Assembly: GCF_033118175.1 (NCBI RefSeq)
Contig: NC_083711.1
Coordinates: 41,116,001 to 41,180,000, forward strand
DNA from: Dama dama
Taxonomy: Eukaryota; Chordata; Mammalia; Artiodactyla; Cervidae
Length of the DNA: 64,000 nt
Direction of reading: 5' to 3'
Position 1 is the stretch's first letter. The number at the start of each line of letters is the position of its first letter. A model generated the notes under the pieces. The model was not told the DNA's origin and made no database searches. It was given only the letters and a program-made list of their open reading frames with translations. This document shows, piece by piece, positions 11,805 to 22,864 of this stretch. Both the position numbers and the translations under genes were made by a program.

Positions 11805-14800
11805 CTCAGTTCAGTTGCTCAGTCAGCTCTGACTCTTTGCAACCCCATGGACTGCAGCACTCCAGGCTTCCCTGACCATCCCCAACTCCTGGAGCTTGCT
11901 CAAACTCATGTCCCTCAAGTTGGTGATCCATCCAATGGTCTCATCCTCTGTCACCCGCTTCTCCTCCTGCCTTCAAACTTTCCCAGATTCAGGGTCCTTT
12001 CTAATGAGTCAGTTCTTTGCATCAGGTGGACAAAGTACTGGAGCTTCAGCATCAGTGCTTCCAATGAATATTCAAGGTTGATTTCTGCTAGGATTGACTG
12101 GCTTGATCTGGCAGGCCATGGGACTCTCAAGAGTCTTCTCCAATACCACAGTTCAAAAGCATCAACTCTTCAGTGCTCAGCTTATTTTATGGTCCAACTC
12201 TCACATCTATAAATGAGTACTGGAAAAACCATAGCTTTGACTAGACAGACCTGTTAGGTAGTTAGAATAGGAAAAAGGAGTCCAAAATGGCAGTGGCTAA
12301 ATGACAAAGAAGGGAAAAGCCCATGAAAATAGAATAAAGGAAGGTCCGAGGACAGAGTGAGGACCTCAGGTAAAACAAACAGTACTCCTGACTAGCCCAA
12401 TTTACACAGGGCAGGTCCAGGAGGAGGAAGAAAAACATATAAAAAAAAGAAGCCAAAATTGGGCCGGGGGCCGCTCTTTCCTTCGTGTCTTTTGGGTCGG
12501 CATGCCCTCATGCCTCGAGGATGTATTTTCCTTTACTTTCTAAATAAAACTGAGCTGTAACACGGAGCTGTAACACTGGTCCATCTGAGAGCTGTACCAC
12601 TGTTAGATCTGAGGCTGTAACACTGGCCTGTTGCTTCAAATTTTTGTTGCAATGAGACAAAACCAAGGAAATTACAAACTCCCCCAACAGATTTTGTTCG
12701 CAAAATGGTCTCTGCTTCTTAATATGTTGTCTATGTTTGTCACAGTTTTTCTTCCAAGGAGCAATTTTCTTTTAATTTCATGGTTGCACTCACCATCTTC
12801 AGTGATTTTGGAGACCAAGAAAATAAAATCTATCACTGTTTCCATTGTTTCCCCATCTATTTGCCATGGAGTGATGGGATCAGACGCCATGACCTTAGTT
12901 TCTTGAATGCTGAGTTTTAAGCCAGTTTTTTCACTCTCCTCTTTCACCCTCATCAAGAGACTCTTTAGCTTATCTTTGCTTGTTGCCATAAGGGAGATTT
13001 CATCTGCGTATCTGAGGTTATTGATATTTCTGCCAGCAATCTTGTTTCCAGCTTGTGCTTCATCCAGCCCAGCATTTCACATGATGTACTCTGCATATAA
13101 GTTATATAAGCAAGGTGACAATATATAGAAAGACATATTCCTTTCACAATTTTGAACCAGCCTTTTGTTTGCTGTCCAGTTCTAACAATTGCTTCATGAC
13201 CTGCATACAGGTTTCTTAGGAGGCAAGTAAGGTAGTCTGATGTTCCCATCTCTTTAAAATTTTTCCACAGTTTATTGTGGTCCACACACTCAAAGGCTTT
13301 GGCATAGTCAAAGAAGCAGAAGTAGATGAATTTTCTAGAATTCTCTTGCCTTTTCTATGATCCAGTGGAAGTTGGCAATTTGATCTCTGGTCCCTCTGCC
13401 TTTTCTGAATCCAGCTTGTATATTTGGAAGTTCTCAGGTCATATACTGTTGAAGCTTAGCTGGAGAATTTTGAGCATCACTTTGCTACTGGATGAGATGA
13501 GTGCAATTGTGAGGTAGTTTGAATATATTTGGCATTACCTTTCTTTGGTACTGGAGTAAAATTGACCTCTTACAGTCCTGTAGTCACTGCTGAGTTTTCC
13601 AATTTTGCTGGCATACTAAGTGCAGCACTTTAATGGCATCATCTTTTAAGATTTGAAATGGCTCAGCTGGAATTCCATCACCTAGCTTTGTTCATCACTT
13701 GACTTCATACTCCGGGATGTCTGGCTCTAGGTGAGTGATCACAACATTGTGGTTATCTAGTTCATTAAGATATGTTTTGTACCGTTCTTCTGTGTACTTT
13801 TGCTACCTCTTCTTAATATCTGCTTCTTTTAGGTCCACACCATATCTGTCCTTTATTGTGCCCATCTTTGCATGAAAGTTTCTCTTGGTATCTTTAATTA
13901 TTTTGAAGTGATCTCTAGTCTTTCCCATTCTTTCCCCCCACCCCCTCTATTTCTTTACACTGGTCACTAGGAAGGCTTTCTTATCTAAACCCTTTTCTGT
14001 TCTTTGGAACTCTGCATTCAGATGGACATATATTTCCTTTTCTACTTTGCCTTTTACTTCCATTCTTTTCTCAATTATTTGTAAGGCCTCCTCAGACCAT
14101 TATTTTGCCCTTTTGCAGTTTTTTTCCTAGGGTATGGTTTTGTTCAGGGTCTCCTGTACAATGTTATGAACCTCTGTCCATAGTTCTTAAGGCACTCTGG
14201 CTATCAGATCTAATCCCTTGAATCTATTTGTCACTTCCACTGTAAAATCATGAGGGATTTTAATAGGTCATTCCTGAATGATTTAGGGATTTTTCCTACT
14301 TTCTTCAATTTAAGTCTGAATTTGACAATAAGTAGTTCATGTTCTGAGCCACAGTCATTTTCTGGTCTTATTTTTACTGACTGTATAGATCTTCTCCACC
14401 TTCAGCTGCAAAGAATATAATCAATCTGATTTCAGTATTGACCATCTGGTGATGTCCATGTGTATAGTCGTGTCTTGTTTTGTTGGAAGAGGATGTTTGC
14501 TATAACCAGTGCTTTCTCTTGGCAAAACTCCATTAACCTTTGCCCTGCTTCATTTTGTACTCCAAGGCCAAATTTGCCTGTTACTCTAGGTATTTCTTGA
14601 CTTCCTACTTTTGCATTCCAGTCCCCTATGATGAAAAGGACATCTTTTTTTCTGGTGTTAGTTCTAGAAGGTCTTGTAGGTCATCATAGAACCATGCAAC
14701 ATCATTTTCTTTGGCGTTAGTGGTTGGGGTATAGACTTGGATTACTGTGATATTGAATATTTTACCTTGGAAATGAACATAGATCACTCTGTCATTTTTG

Positions 14801-15370
14801 AGATTTCACCCAAGTACTTCATTTCAGACTCCTTTGCTGACTATCTTATTCGGATTCTTGCCCACAGTGGTAGATACAATAGTCATCTGAATAAATTCAC
14901 CCATTCCAGTCCATTTTAGTTCACTGATTACTAAAATGCCAATGTTCCCTCTTGCCATCTCCTGTTTGATCAATTCCTTGATTCATGGACCTGACAATCC
15001 AGGTTCTTATGCTATATTCTTCTTTACAGTATCGAGCTTTACTTCCTTCACCAGTCACATCCACAACTGGGTGTTGTTTTTGCTTTGGCTGTGTTTCTTC
15101 ATTCTTTCTGGAGTTATTTCTTCCCTCTTCTTGAGTATTATACTGCACACCTCCTGATCCGGGGAGTTCATCTTTCAATATCATATCTTTTTGCCTTTTT
15201 ACACTGTTCATGGGGTTCTCAAGGCAAGAATACTGAAACAGCTAGGCTTTCCCTTCTCCAGTGGATCACGTTTTACCAGAATTCTCAACCATGACCCATC
15301 CATCTTGCGTGACCCTACACAGCATGGCTTGTAGTTTGATTGAGTTAGACAAGACTGTGATCATGTGATT
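11805..15370 (-). mobile_element. Nearly full-length BovB LINE, split by a solo LTR
   Basis: On the minus strand it runs from the ORF start region (MNSVKRQKDM at about 15211) through the endonuclease domain (about 14000-15211) and RT (about 12700-13950) to the 3' end CTGAACTGAGCTC near 11805. This is close to the expected 3.2 kb once the 438-bp LTR (12252-12689) is subtracted. The RT palm motif is altered: the codons at 12999-13010 read YADE, not YADD. Many stops and frameshifts leave open stretches of only about 100 residues (12672-12989, 12965-13285, 14921-15211). It is dead. Confidence 0.95.
12252..12689 (+). mobile_element. Solo LTR of a ruminant endogenous retrovirus
   Basis: A 438-bp block that interrupts BovB sequence: BovB stops at ...CTAGACAGACC and resumes at TTTTGTTCGCAAAATGG. 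It begins TG and ends CA, with 4-bp flanks GACC (12248-12251) and GATT (12690-12693) that fit an eroded duplication. Inside are a TATA-like TATAAAA (12438-12444) and AATAAA (12543-12548), which sets the plus orientation. Downstream of the poly-A signal a GAGCTGTAACAC-like motif occurs four times. No gag, pol or env sequence is attached, so it is a recombined solo LTR. Family not resolved. Confidence 0.85.
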
Positions 15371-15916
15371 CAAGAGTTCAGAGAATAGCAAAAAGGGGCA
15401 GAAGGCAGAAAACCTTATAGGATAAAGAATAGGGAACAAGGAAGAGAAAGAATGAAAATATCTGATTGGCTGGGATTACATATCTGGGTGGGTCTGAAGT
15501 ATCAAGGAAGCAGGGCAATGATCCATGTTAATTGGCAATCATGAACTGGTAACTCAGATGGTTTGACTTTTGTACAGATGGGCCATTTACAAGAATATGA
15601 AACCAAAAGCTAAAGATTTGTTTCACTAACATGGTTTTCCAAGTTCAGTGACATCCAAACTAGCAAAAAAAAAAAAAAAATTATAATGTGAGATCAACTT
15701 GACAATTCAAACAAACTTTATTTAACACTTAAAAATGTGGGTGATCTCCATTCTCAAGAGTTTGGAGAAATTTATACTTCATGAAGTGTTAAAGTATCAC
15801 CTAAATTATTTTTTAAAATCATTTTAACAGGACCAAATTTTTTGACAGAAGGAATCAGTTGACTATGAGAAAATAAACAGTAAAATAGGATAAGAAAAGT
15901 TTTATTTTTAGTTTTT
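15371..15916. other. Unassigned stretch upstream of L1 relic
   Basis: Contains a 16-bp A run (15665-15680). The part from 15371 to 15660 has LTR-like texture (GATTGGCTGGGATTACATAT, GGTTTGACTTTTGTACAGAT), but I cannot assign it. Confidence 0.4.
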
Positions 15917-16735
15917 TAAGAAACCTCCATACTGTTTTCCATAGTGACTGTATCAATTTACATTCCTATCAACAGTGTAGGAGAGCTCCCTTGTTTCCAT
16001 ATTCTCTCCAGAAATTATTGCTTGTAGATTTTTTTATTATGGCCATTCTGATCAGTGTGAGGTAATACCATATTGAATTTTGATTTGCACTTTTCTAATA
16101 ATTAATGATGTTGAGCACCTTTTCATGTGCTTCTTGGCCATCAGTATGTCTTCTTTGGAGAAATGGTACACATGAACCTATTTGCAGAACAGGAATACGG
16201 ACACAGACATATAGAATGGACATGTAGACCTGGTGGGGGAGGGGAAAGTGAATTGCGAGATTAGAGTTGGCATATACACACTATCGTATGTGAAACAGAT
16301 CTCTAGTTGGAACCTGCTGTAGAGCACAAGGAACTAAGATCAATGCTCAGTGATGAAGATGCATGGGATGGAGTGGGGGTGGGAGGAAGGTTCAAGGAGG
16401 GGATACAGGTAGGCATTTGGTTGATTCACTTCATTGTACAGCAGAAAGTAACACAACATTGTAAAGAAATTATGGTGTGTGTGTGCTCAGTGTTTCTGAC
16501 TCTTTAAGATCCTGTAGGCTCTAGCGCATCAGGCTCTTCTATCCATAGTATTTCCCAGGCAAGAATACTGGAGTGGGTTGCCATTTCCTTCTTCAGGGGA
16601 TTGTCCTGATTCAGGGAACGAACCTGCATCTCCTGCATTTCAGGCAGATTCTTTACCGCTCAACCACCAGAGAAGCCACAACAATTATTTTAAGAAAAGA
16701 AAGAAGAGAAGGAGAAGGAAAAAGGCAGAAAGGGT
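15917..16735 (+). mobile_element. L1 LINE 3' region, split by a Bov-tA
   Basis: AAGAAACCTCCATACTGTTT, then AATAATTAATGATGTTGAGC and TTTTCATGTGCTTCTTGGCC, are classic L1 3' region text. After an internal deletion (near 16165) the terminal segment follows (TACAGCAGAAAGTAACACAA). The tail is interrupted at 16474-16677 by a Bov-tA and resumes as AATTATTTTAAGAAAAGAAA with a GA-rich run. Confidence 0.88.
16474..16677 (-). mobile_element. Bov-tA SINE inserted in L1 tail
   Basis: Reverse-complement Bov-tA with GTGTGTGTGTGCTCAG at its tail side and CAACCACCAGAGAAGCC at the head side. AATTAT occurs on both sides (16467-16472 and about 16684-16689), consistent with a short target duplication within the L1 tail. 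Confidence 0.95.
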
Positions 16736-17377
16736 CCAGTCCAAAAACTAAAGATCTTTTACCAAAATTTAGTATAGCTCTTCCTGCATTGGATGTTATG
16801 CACTGAAGCCCTAGGGTCCCCTTATAGGTTAGGTTTGAGCTGAATGGACAGTTTGTACCCTGGCAACAAAAAGGTGTAGAAAATACCAAAGTCTCTTAAA
16901 AACAGCTCAATTTTATATCTCACTCCAATTGACTGAAATATATTAAAAAAAAAAAAAGGAAACTATCCATACCTGGCCATCAAGATAAATGAGAGGGACT
17001 CACTGTATTTCTGAAAACTTTAGACAAAACTGTGCCAAATCAAAGAAGGGGCAAAAAGAAAATTCAGTTAGGTTCCATATAGCTGTTCTACTGACAAATG
17101 AACTGAAGAAAGGAAAGGAGAAATCAAAAGAGTCTTGGAACATACAATCTGAGTGAATGGAAACAGAAAAAACTAGAAAACAAATGCATTAAGTACTAAG
17201 TCAAGTAGATCATGGGACCTATGAAAGAAGAGAGTAGTAATCAGACAAAATCAGTTAAAAGATGAGCTGGTAGGAGAGAGTAATTAGAAAACAAAGTGAG
17301 AGGAAAGGTGCCATGGCAGAATACTTTAGAACAAGAAGTAACAATTGGAAGACCATTTCTACTAATTAGGTATTTTC
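16736..17377. other. Unassigned A-rich stretch
   Basis: Purine-rich with an A run near 16945-16957. It may belong to the old L1-like sequence seen again at 18010-18400, but similarity is too weak to claim. Confidence 0.4.
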
Positions 17378-17504
17378 CTGGAGATCCCCTGGAGAAGAAA
17401 ATGGCAACCCACTTCATATCCTTGCTTGGAAAAGTCTATGGACACAGGAGCCTAAAGAGCTACAGTCTATGGGTTTGCAGAGTTGGACACGAGCACACAC
17501 ATAG
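17378..17504 (+). mobile_element. Headless Bov SINE body
   Basis: CTGGAGATCCCCTGGAGAAG, CTTGCTTGGAAAAGTCTATG and AGAGTTGGACACGAGC match the body without the tRNA-like head. The tail end is degraded. Confidence 0.88.
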
Positions 17505-17611
17505 TGTATCACTTAGAGTTGAAAGAGGAAAAACAAAGTAGGAAAAGTGGGTTTAAGGATTAAAAACTCGATTTTGAGAACAGAAACATATGGAAAATTG
17601 GAGCCTCCCTG

Positions 17612-18009
17612 ACCATAAAGAAAGCTGAGCGCCGAAGAACTGATGCTTTGAACTGTGGTGTTGGAGGACTCTTGAGAGTTCCTTGGGCTACCAGGAGATC
17701 AAACCAGTCAAACTTAAAGAATCAGTCCTGAATATTCATTGGAAGCACTGATGGTGGAGCTGAAACTCCATTATTTTGGCCACCTGATGTGAAGAACTGA
17801 CTCATTGGAAAAGACACTGATGCTGGGAAAGACTGAAGGCAGGAGAAGGGGAGGAGAGAGGATGAGATGGCTGGATGGCATCACTAACTCAATGGATATG
17901 AGCTTGAGCTTGGAGTGGGAGTTAGTGATGGACAGGGAAGTCTGGTGTGCTGCAGTCCCTGGGGTCGCAAAGAGTCGGACAAGATTATGCGACTGAACTG
18001 AACTGATAG
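17612..18009 (+). mobile_element. BovB 3'-end copy (5' truncated)
   Basis: Encodes decayed remains of the BovB C-terminal region: CATAAAGAAAGCTGAGCGCC, GGAGGACTCTTGAGAGTTCC, TTTTGGCCACCTGATGTGAA, then ACGAC-like end and CTGAACTGAACTGA. About 400 bp, plus strand, with frameshifts. Confidence 0.93.
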
Positions 18010-18400
18010 AAAAAGCATAACAAATAGAATCATGGAAAATTAAAGATAAATACTTTTCAGAAATGAGGAAATAGCTGAATTTACACACTGGCAAGGTTCA
18101 TCTTGTTCCCAGAAAAGTTAATAAGAGAACATTCAGAACCAAAACATGTGCTACTGAAACTATTGTTATAAACTGTAGATATAAAATAATAATAATGACA
18201 AAGGCATACAGACAAAGCAAGTTACCTATAAACAAAAACAGCAAGAGAGTCTCAGGCTTCTTTTAGGCAATCACTATGGATTGAAGTCAAGACTATAATG
18301 CTTCCAAGGAAAAGAGAGTGAATAGAATTCATTCATAGCCAAGTCACTATTAATGTGTAAAAGAAACAGAAATATATTCTCAGATCGTATGGAGTTTGGG
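18010..18400 (+). mobile_element. Possible old L1/HAL1-like relic
   Basis: CATTCAGAACCAAAACATGT, CTACTGAAACTATTG and AGTCTCAGGCTTC occur in the same order as in old L1/HAL1 ORF1-like sequence (cross-linked peptide part not intact). Heavily decayed; family uncertain. Confidence 0.45.
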
Positions 18401-18607
18401 AGATATACTGGTGGCTCAGAAGGTATAGAATCTGCTGGCAGTGCAGGAGACCCAGATTTGATCACTGGGTCAGGAAGATCCCCTGGAGGAGGAAATGGCA
18501 ACCCACTCCAGTATTCTTGCCTGGAGAATTCCATGGACAGAAGAGGCTGGCTAGCTACAATCCATGGGGTTGCAAAGAATGGGACACGACTAAATGACTA
18601 ACACTTT
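18401..18607 (+). mobile_element. Bov-tA SINE
   Basis: Head ATACTGGTGGCTCAGAAGGT with B-box-like AGATTTGATCACTGGGTC, body GATCCCCTGGAGGAGGAAAT and CTTGCCTGGAGAATTCCATG, end GACACGACTAAATGACTAAC. Full length. Confidence 0.95.
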
Positions 18608-18858
18608 CCCTTTTTTTATTACTCACAAGCTAACCTTTATATAATTTTTACAACTAAGATACTGGTCAAAACAATGAAATTCTGATGTGATAACTATGAT
18701 AACAAAAACAGAAAAGAAATATGTAAGTGGGATAAACTTACCAGTTTAAAGGAAAAGTTTGCTTTCTAAAAATATAAACCAACAATAAGTTGTACTTAAG
18801 TGATGCTTAAAGTGACTCAAAAGAACAAATAGTTATTTATTTAATTATATATATTAAA

Positions 18859-19164
18859 CCAGTCCATCCTAAAGGAGATCAGTCCTGGGTGTTCATTGGA
18901 AGGACTGATGCTGAAGCTGAAACTCCAATACTTTGGCCACCTGATGTGAAGAGCTGACTCATTTGAAAAGACCCTGATGCTGGGAAAGATTGAGGGCAGG
19001 AGGAGAAGGGGATGACAGAGAATGAGATGGTTGGATGGCATGACCAACTCGATAGACATGGGTTTGGGTAGACTCCGGGAGTTGATGATGGACTGGGAGG
19101 CCTAGTGTGCTGCAGTTCATGGGGTTGCAAAGAGTCGGACATGATTGAGTCTGAACTGAACTGA
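18859..19164 (+). mobile_element. BovB 3'-end copy with target-site duplication
   Basis: CCAGTCCATCCTAAAGGAGA through CTTTGGCCACCTGATGTGAA to GAGTCTGAACTGAACTGA. Flanked by ATATATTAAA at 18849-18858 and 19165-19174. The repeat is perfect over 10 bp, though the flanks are AT-rich and chance contributes. Confidence 0.93.
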
Positions 19165-19290
19165 ATATATTAAATATATGTAATATTATATATATTTATA
19201 TATATAATATAATAAATATATAAATAAATGTATTTATTATATGAGTAATAAATAAAAAAATAAATATAATGCATACAAATATAAATTAGG
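19165..19290. repeat. AT-rich low-complexity tract
   Basis: TATATT/TAATATA/AATAAATA patterns over about 125 bp directly after the BovB tail. It probably expanded from the AT-rich insertion site. Confidence 0.85.
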
Positions 19291-19418
19291 TGATAATAAG
19301 ATATGAAAAATTCGCATTCAAGAAAAATGTATTCATTTGGGCCAAAGAGTACTTTGTAAGAGATAATGTCTTAGAAGAACAGATCCTTGTCATTAATACG
19401 TGCCCGAATGCATATATG

Positions 19419-19600
19419 GGGCTTCCCAGGTGACACAGTGGTAAAAAATCTGCCTGCCAGTGCAGTCCTTGAGTTGGAAAGATCCCCTGGAGAAGGGCAT
19501 GGCAACCAACTCCAGTATTCTTGCCTGGAGAATCACATGGACAGAGGAGCCTGGTGGACTATGGTTCTAAGTGTCACGAACAGTGTCACAACGGTTAGAC
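19419..19600 (+). mobile_element. Bov-tA SINE with altered 3' end
   Basis: Head GGGCTTCCCAGGTGACACAG, body ATCCCCTGGAGAAGGGCATG and GGACAGAGGAGCCTGGTGGA. About 10 bp of the head is missing after CCAGTGCAG. The 3' end carries a short duplication: ACGGTTAGACATGTCAC and then ACAGTTAGACATGTAC (about 19587-19625). Confidence 0.92.
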
Positions 19601-19621
19601 ATGTCACAAACAGTTAGACAT

Positions 19622-19660
19622 GTACATATATATATATATGTACATACATATATACATATG
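19622..19660. repeat. (TA)n-rich microsatellite
   Basis: ACATATATATATATATGTAC followed by ATACATATATACATATG between two SINEs of opposite strand. Confidence 0.9.
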
Positions 19661-19799
19661 TGCTGCAGCTGCTGCTGCTAAGTCACTTCAGTCGTGTCCG
19701 ACTCTGTGCAACTCCATAGACGGCAGCCCACCAGGCTCCTCTGTCTCTGGGATTCTCCAGGCAAGAATGCTGGAGTGGGTTGCCATTTCCTTCTCCAGG
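19661..19799 (-). mobile_element. Bov-A2-type SINE monomer
   Basis: Begins TGCTGCAGCTGCTGCTGCTA, then AGTCACTTCAGTCGTGTCCG, CGGCAGCCCACCAGGCTCCT and TTGCCATTTCCTTCTCCAGG. The GCTGCTGCTG start and CATAGACGGCAGCCC are typical of Bov-A2. It breaks off at a GT microsatellite where the linker to a second monomer would be. Confidence 0.92.
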
Positions 19800-19826
19800 G
19801 GTGTGTGTGTGTGTGTGTGTGTGTGT
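19800..19826. repeat. (GT)n microsatellite
   Basis: Thirteen uninterrupted GT units directly abut the SINE body. A likely polymorphic marker. Confidence 0.95.
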
Positions 19827-22312
19827 ATGTATAAAATCATGAAAAGATTTGTCAGATATACAAAAGTAGATATGTATAGAATACATACATATTCTATGTA
19901 TGTAATAAAACATTTTTATCAGTTCTTTGGACAAACACAAACTTAAGAATGCAAATAATATAATTTATAAGGTTGATTTCAAAGAAATACAACAAAACTA
20001 TATGCAAACAACAAAGAATATATATTATCAAGATTCTATCAACCAGTTGTTAAACAGGTTTAGTTTGACATTGGCAGGATTGAAAAATAATCAGTTACTC
20101 AAAACTAGTGAATAAATATGTAATTGGGATGTCTTGCATGGAAGTTACCTAAACAACTGCTTTAAAAGGATGCTCTCATTTGTCTCCTTCATATTCACAA
20201 TTATTTCACTCAGTTATTACGTTAATGCCTTAAAAAATGGAACATTTTTACCAGGCCTCTTAGACCTGGTGTGTGTGATTGTATAAAATGACCTCTTTAA
20301 GAACTTTTTCTACAAAGAAGATTCAAAATACTTGCATATGTGCTTCCAATTCTGGGAAGCAGCATGGAATGTCAGTGATTGATGAGCTAGTTATTTCAGA
20401 ATTCCATTTTATGATAGTATTTCAAAAATGCTAAGTCTTGTGGCAGTTTTGCCAGATCAAAAAGCTGTAATTCAGTGTGACCATAATGCTGAGCAGTTAG
20501 TTCTGGTCCCGTAGTTTGATGCCATCTTTACATTTGCAGATCAATCCCCCATACACCACTGTCACATAAAAAACACCCCATTGCACTGTACAATTTGGCA
20601 TGATTGCCTAAGAGGCCTAGATTGAACTGGCATTAATTAGCTATGTCACACTATTATTCATTTCCGATGAATTTGCTCTTACCATTCAGATCAGGGATGA
20701 ATTCACTAGCACAGCAGTGTGTAGAAATGATATATAGTCCATTTGCTTGTGTTTGGCCTAGTATTCCTCTACACAGAAAAGTCGTTGGTGTAAAATTTAA
20801 TGCACTCTAAATTTTATTCTATTCTTTGTACCCTCCCTTCCTTTCTCAGTGCAGATAATTCACACTTTAAGAGGCCATCCCCAGACTGAATATTGCAAGT
20901 GAAGCTCAGTTCTTTTTTTCTGTCTCCGATGGCTTTGTTTTATTCTCCTTTCTAGATTCTCTGTCTACCTATCACGCCTTCACTCTCTGCCAGTGATCTT
21001 CCTTCCTTGTTTAAATGTTCAAGAAATATTTCATCCTGGATTCCTATGTGAAGTCAGGGTATATATCCCTATTTACTCTGAGTAGGGAATCCCTAAAAGA
21101 GAGAATATCCATAAATAATATGGAAATATAATTACCCAATAGGCTACATAATGGTCTTAGGTGAACTCTCTAGCCACATTCATTTTAAAGCTATTGTTGA
21201 GCATCTTAAAGCATTTTATTGCCCATTTTATTGTCCAGTATGTCTGGTCCAGAACTTTATTCTTTCTTAAAAACTTGTCTGCATTCTGTCAGAAATATAG
21301 GACACAGAGCATTTAACTTTGTGGCTCAGAGGCAAACTAGTCCCATAAAACTATAGTCCTCCAAACTGTGTGCTTTGAAAATGGCTCAAAAGCACTGAAT
21401 ACATTTTTTCTTTTAATGTGTCTGAAACATGGTTTAAAGAGCAAACAATTTCTCCAGGATGTCACTGTTAAAATATATTACTGGACATCATTTTATAAAC
21501 TGTACAGTTACGTAGTATTGGTAGATAGTCAAGAAGTTTGAAACTTCAAGTCACAGAAAATTCTGACTCAGGAACAACAACAACAAAAAATCTCTTCTAA
21601 CAAAAAATTATCTCTTCTAACATCAGGTAAGATAACTTTGACATACAAAATCCCTTGTAATTCTAAATATGTCAGTGTAACTCGTGTCATAATGGGAAGA
21701 TGGTTGCTGCAATTTCAACCATTACATACAGTTATTTTCCTACCCAGTAAAAGGGAAAAAAGAAATCTTTTCCAAGGCAATCCAAAAATGTCTTCACATA
21801 TTTCATTGGCCAGTATTATAACATATCAGCAATATTAAACCAATCACTGACAAGGACAATAGGAACAATATGGTTGGCTTTTTTTCTTTCTTTCTTTTTT
21901 TTTTTTTTTTCAGTAATTACCTTTGGACCTCAGGATGCCATCTTTTTCAGAGTCCCAGTGGGGATATTGCCATCAAGAAAGAAAAGATTTGGAAAAGCAA
22001 CCAGTAGTGTCTGGGGAATTCATTTGCCCAGCTAGCTAATTCATATTTTATTTCCTAAGAGGATGGAACTCAAGCAGGTAAATGATCTTTAGTGGAATTT
22101 AGAACATAGATAGGTCACGACCTATATATTTGAGACAAATAATAAAGGATCAGGGAAAACATTCCTAAAGTGAAGATCACTTAGTTAACAAGACAACTGT
22201 TTATGTTAATAATAGGTGGGAAAGATGGTTAGGAAGACTCTAGTTAAGGAGATTTTTAAAAAGTGACGTAAGTCAGAGAAAGAAGTATACCGTAATATCA
22301 CTTACAGGTGGT
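19827..22312. other. Unassigned 2.5-kb stretch, no young SINE
   Basis: No ruminant SINE or LINE recognised. 20300-20800 is high-complexity sequence. A near-repeat (AAAAAATCTCTTCTAAC, then AAAAAATTATCTCTTCTAAC) lies at about 21584-21620, and a T/CT run at about 21878-21911. Frames at 19927-20115 and 21638-21838 show no known motif. Confidence 0.5.
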
Positions 22313-22636
22313 TGCTATTGTTGTTTTTCAGCTGCTAAGACATATCCGACTTTTGGGACTCCATGGACTGCAGCATGTCAGGCTTCCCTGTCCTTCACTG
22401 TCTCCAAGAGTTTGCTCAGATTCAGGTCCATTGAGTTGGTGATGCCATCCCACCATCTCATCCTCTGCTGTTCCTTTCTCCTCATGCCCTCAATCTTTTC
22501 AGGCATCAGGGTCTTTTCCAATGAGTCAGCTCTTTGCATCAGGTGGTCAAAGTACTGGAGCTTCAGCTTCAGCCTCAGTCTTTCCAATGAATATTCAGGG
22601 TTGATTTCCTTTAGGATTGAATGGCTTGATCTCCTT
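22313..22636 (-). mobile_element. BovB 3'-end copy (5' truncated)
   Basis: CATGGACTGCAGCATGTCAG, GTGATGCCATCCCACCATCT, GCATCAGGGTCTTTTCCAAT and CCAATGAATATTCAGGGTTG are the reverse complement of the BovB C-terminus and 3' end. Minus-strand frame 22378-22587 still reads MERLRLKLKLQYFDHLM. Confidence 0.93.
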
Positions 22637-22864
22637 GAATATGAATGAGCTTATTTACAAAACAGAAACAGACTTACAGACCAAGAGAACAAAAGTTACA
22701 AGAGGGAATGTTCTGATGGCTCTCCTTACTAGCAATTCCCTCTCTTCCCAGGGCCTCCCTACTTCCTGAGACACAGCAACATTGAAATTAGGGTAACTGA
22801 TAACCCTAAAGCAGCCACTAATAAATAAATATTTATTTATTTGGGTGAAACAAAGAGTCACCCA

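Noticed and set aside
17590..18041. ATGGAAAATT on both sides of the BovB end at 17612-18009 as target duplication
   Set aside because: Copies at 17590-17599 and 18032-18041 are separated from the BovB ends by about 12 and 22 unexplained bases, so chance in A-rich DNA is as likely.
22824..22843. AATAAATAAATATTTATTTATTT palindrome as a protein-binding site
   Set aside because: A simple AT-rich inverted repeat; no supporting context.
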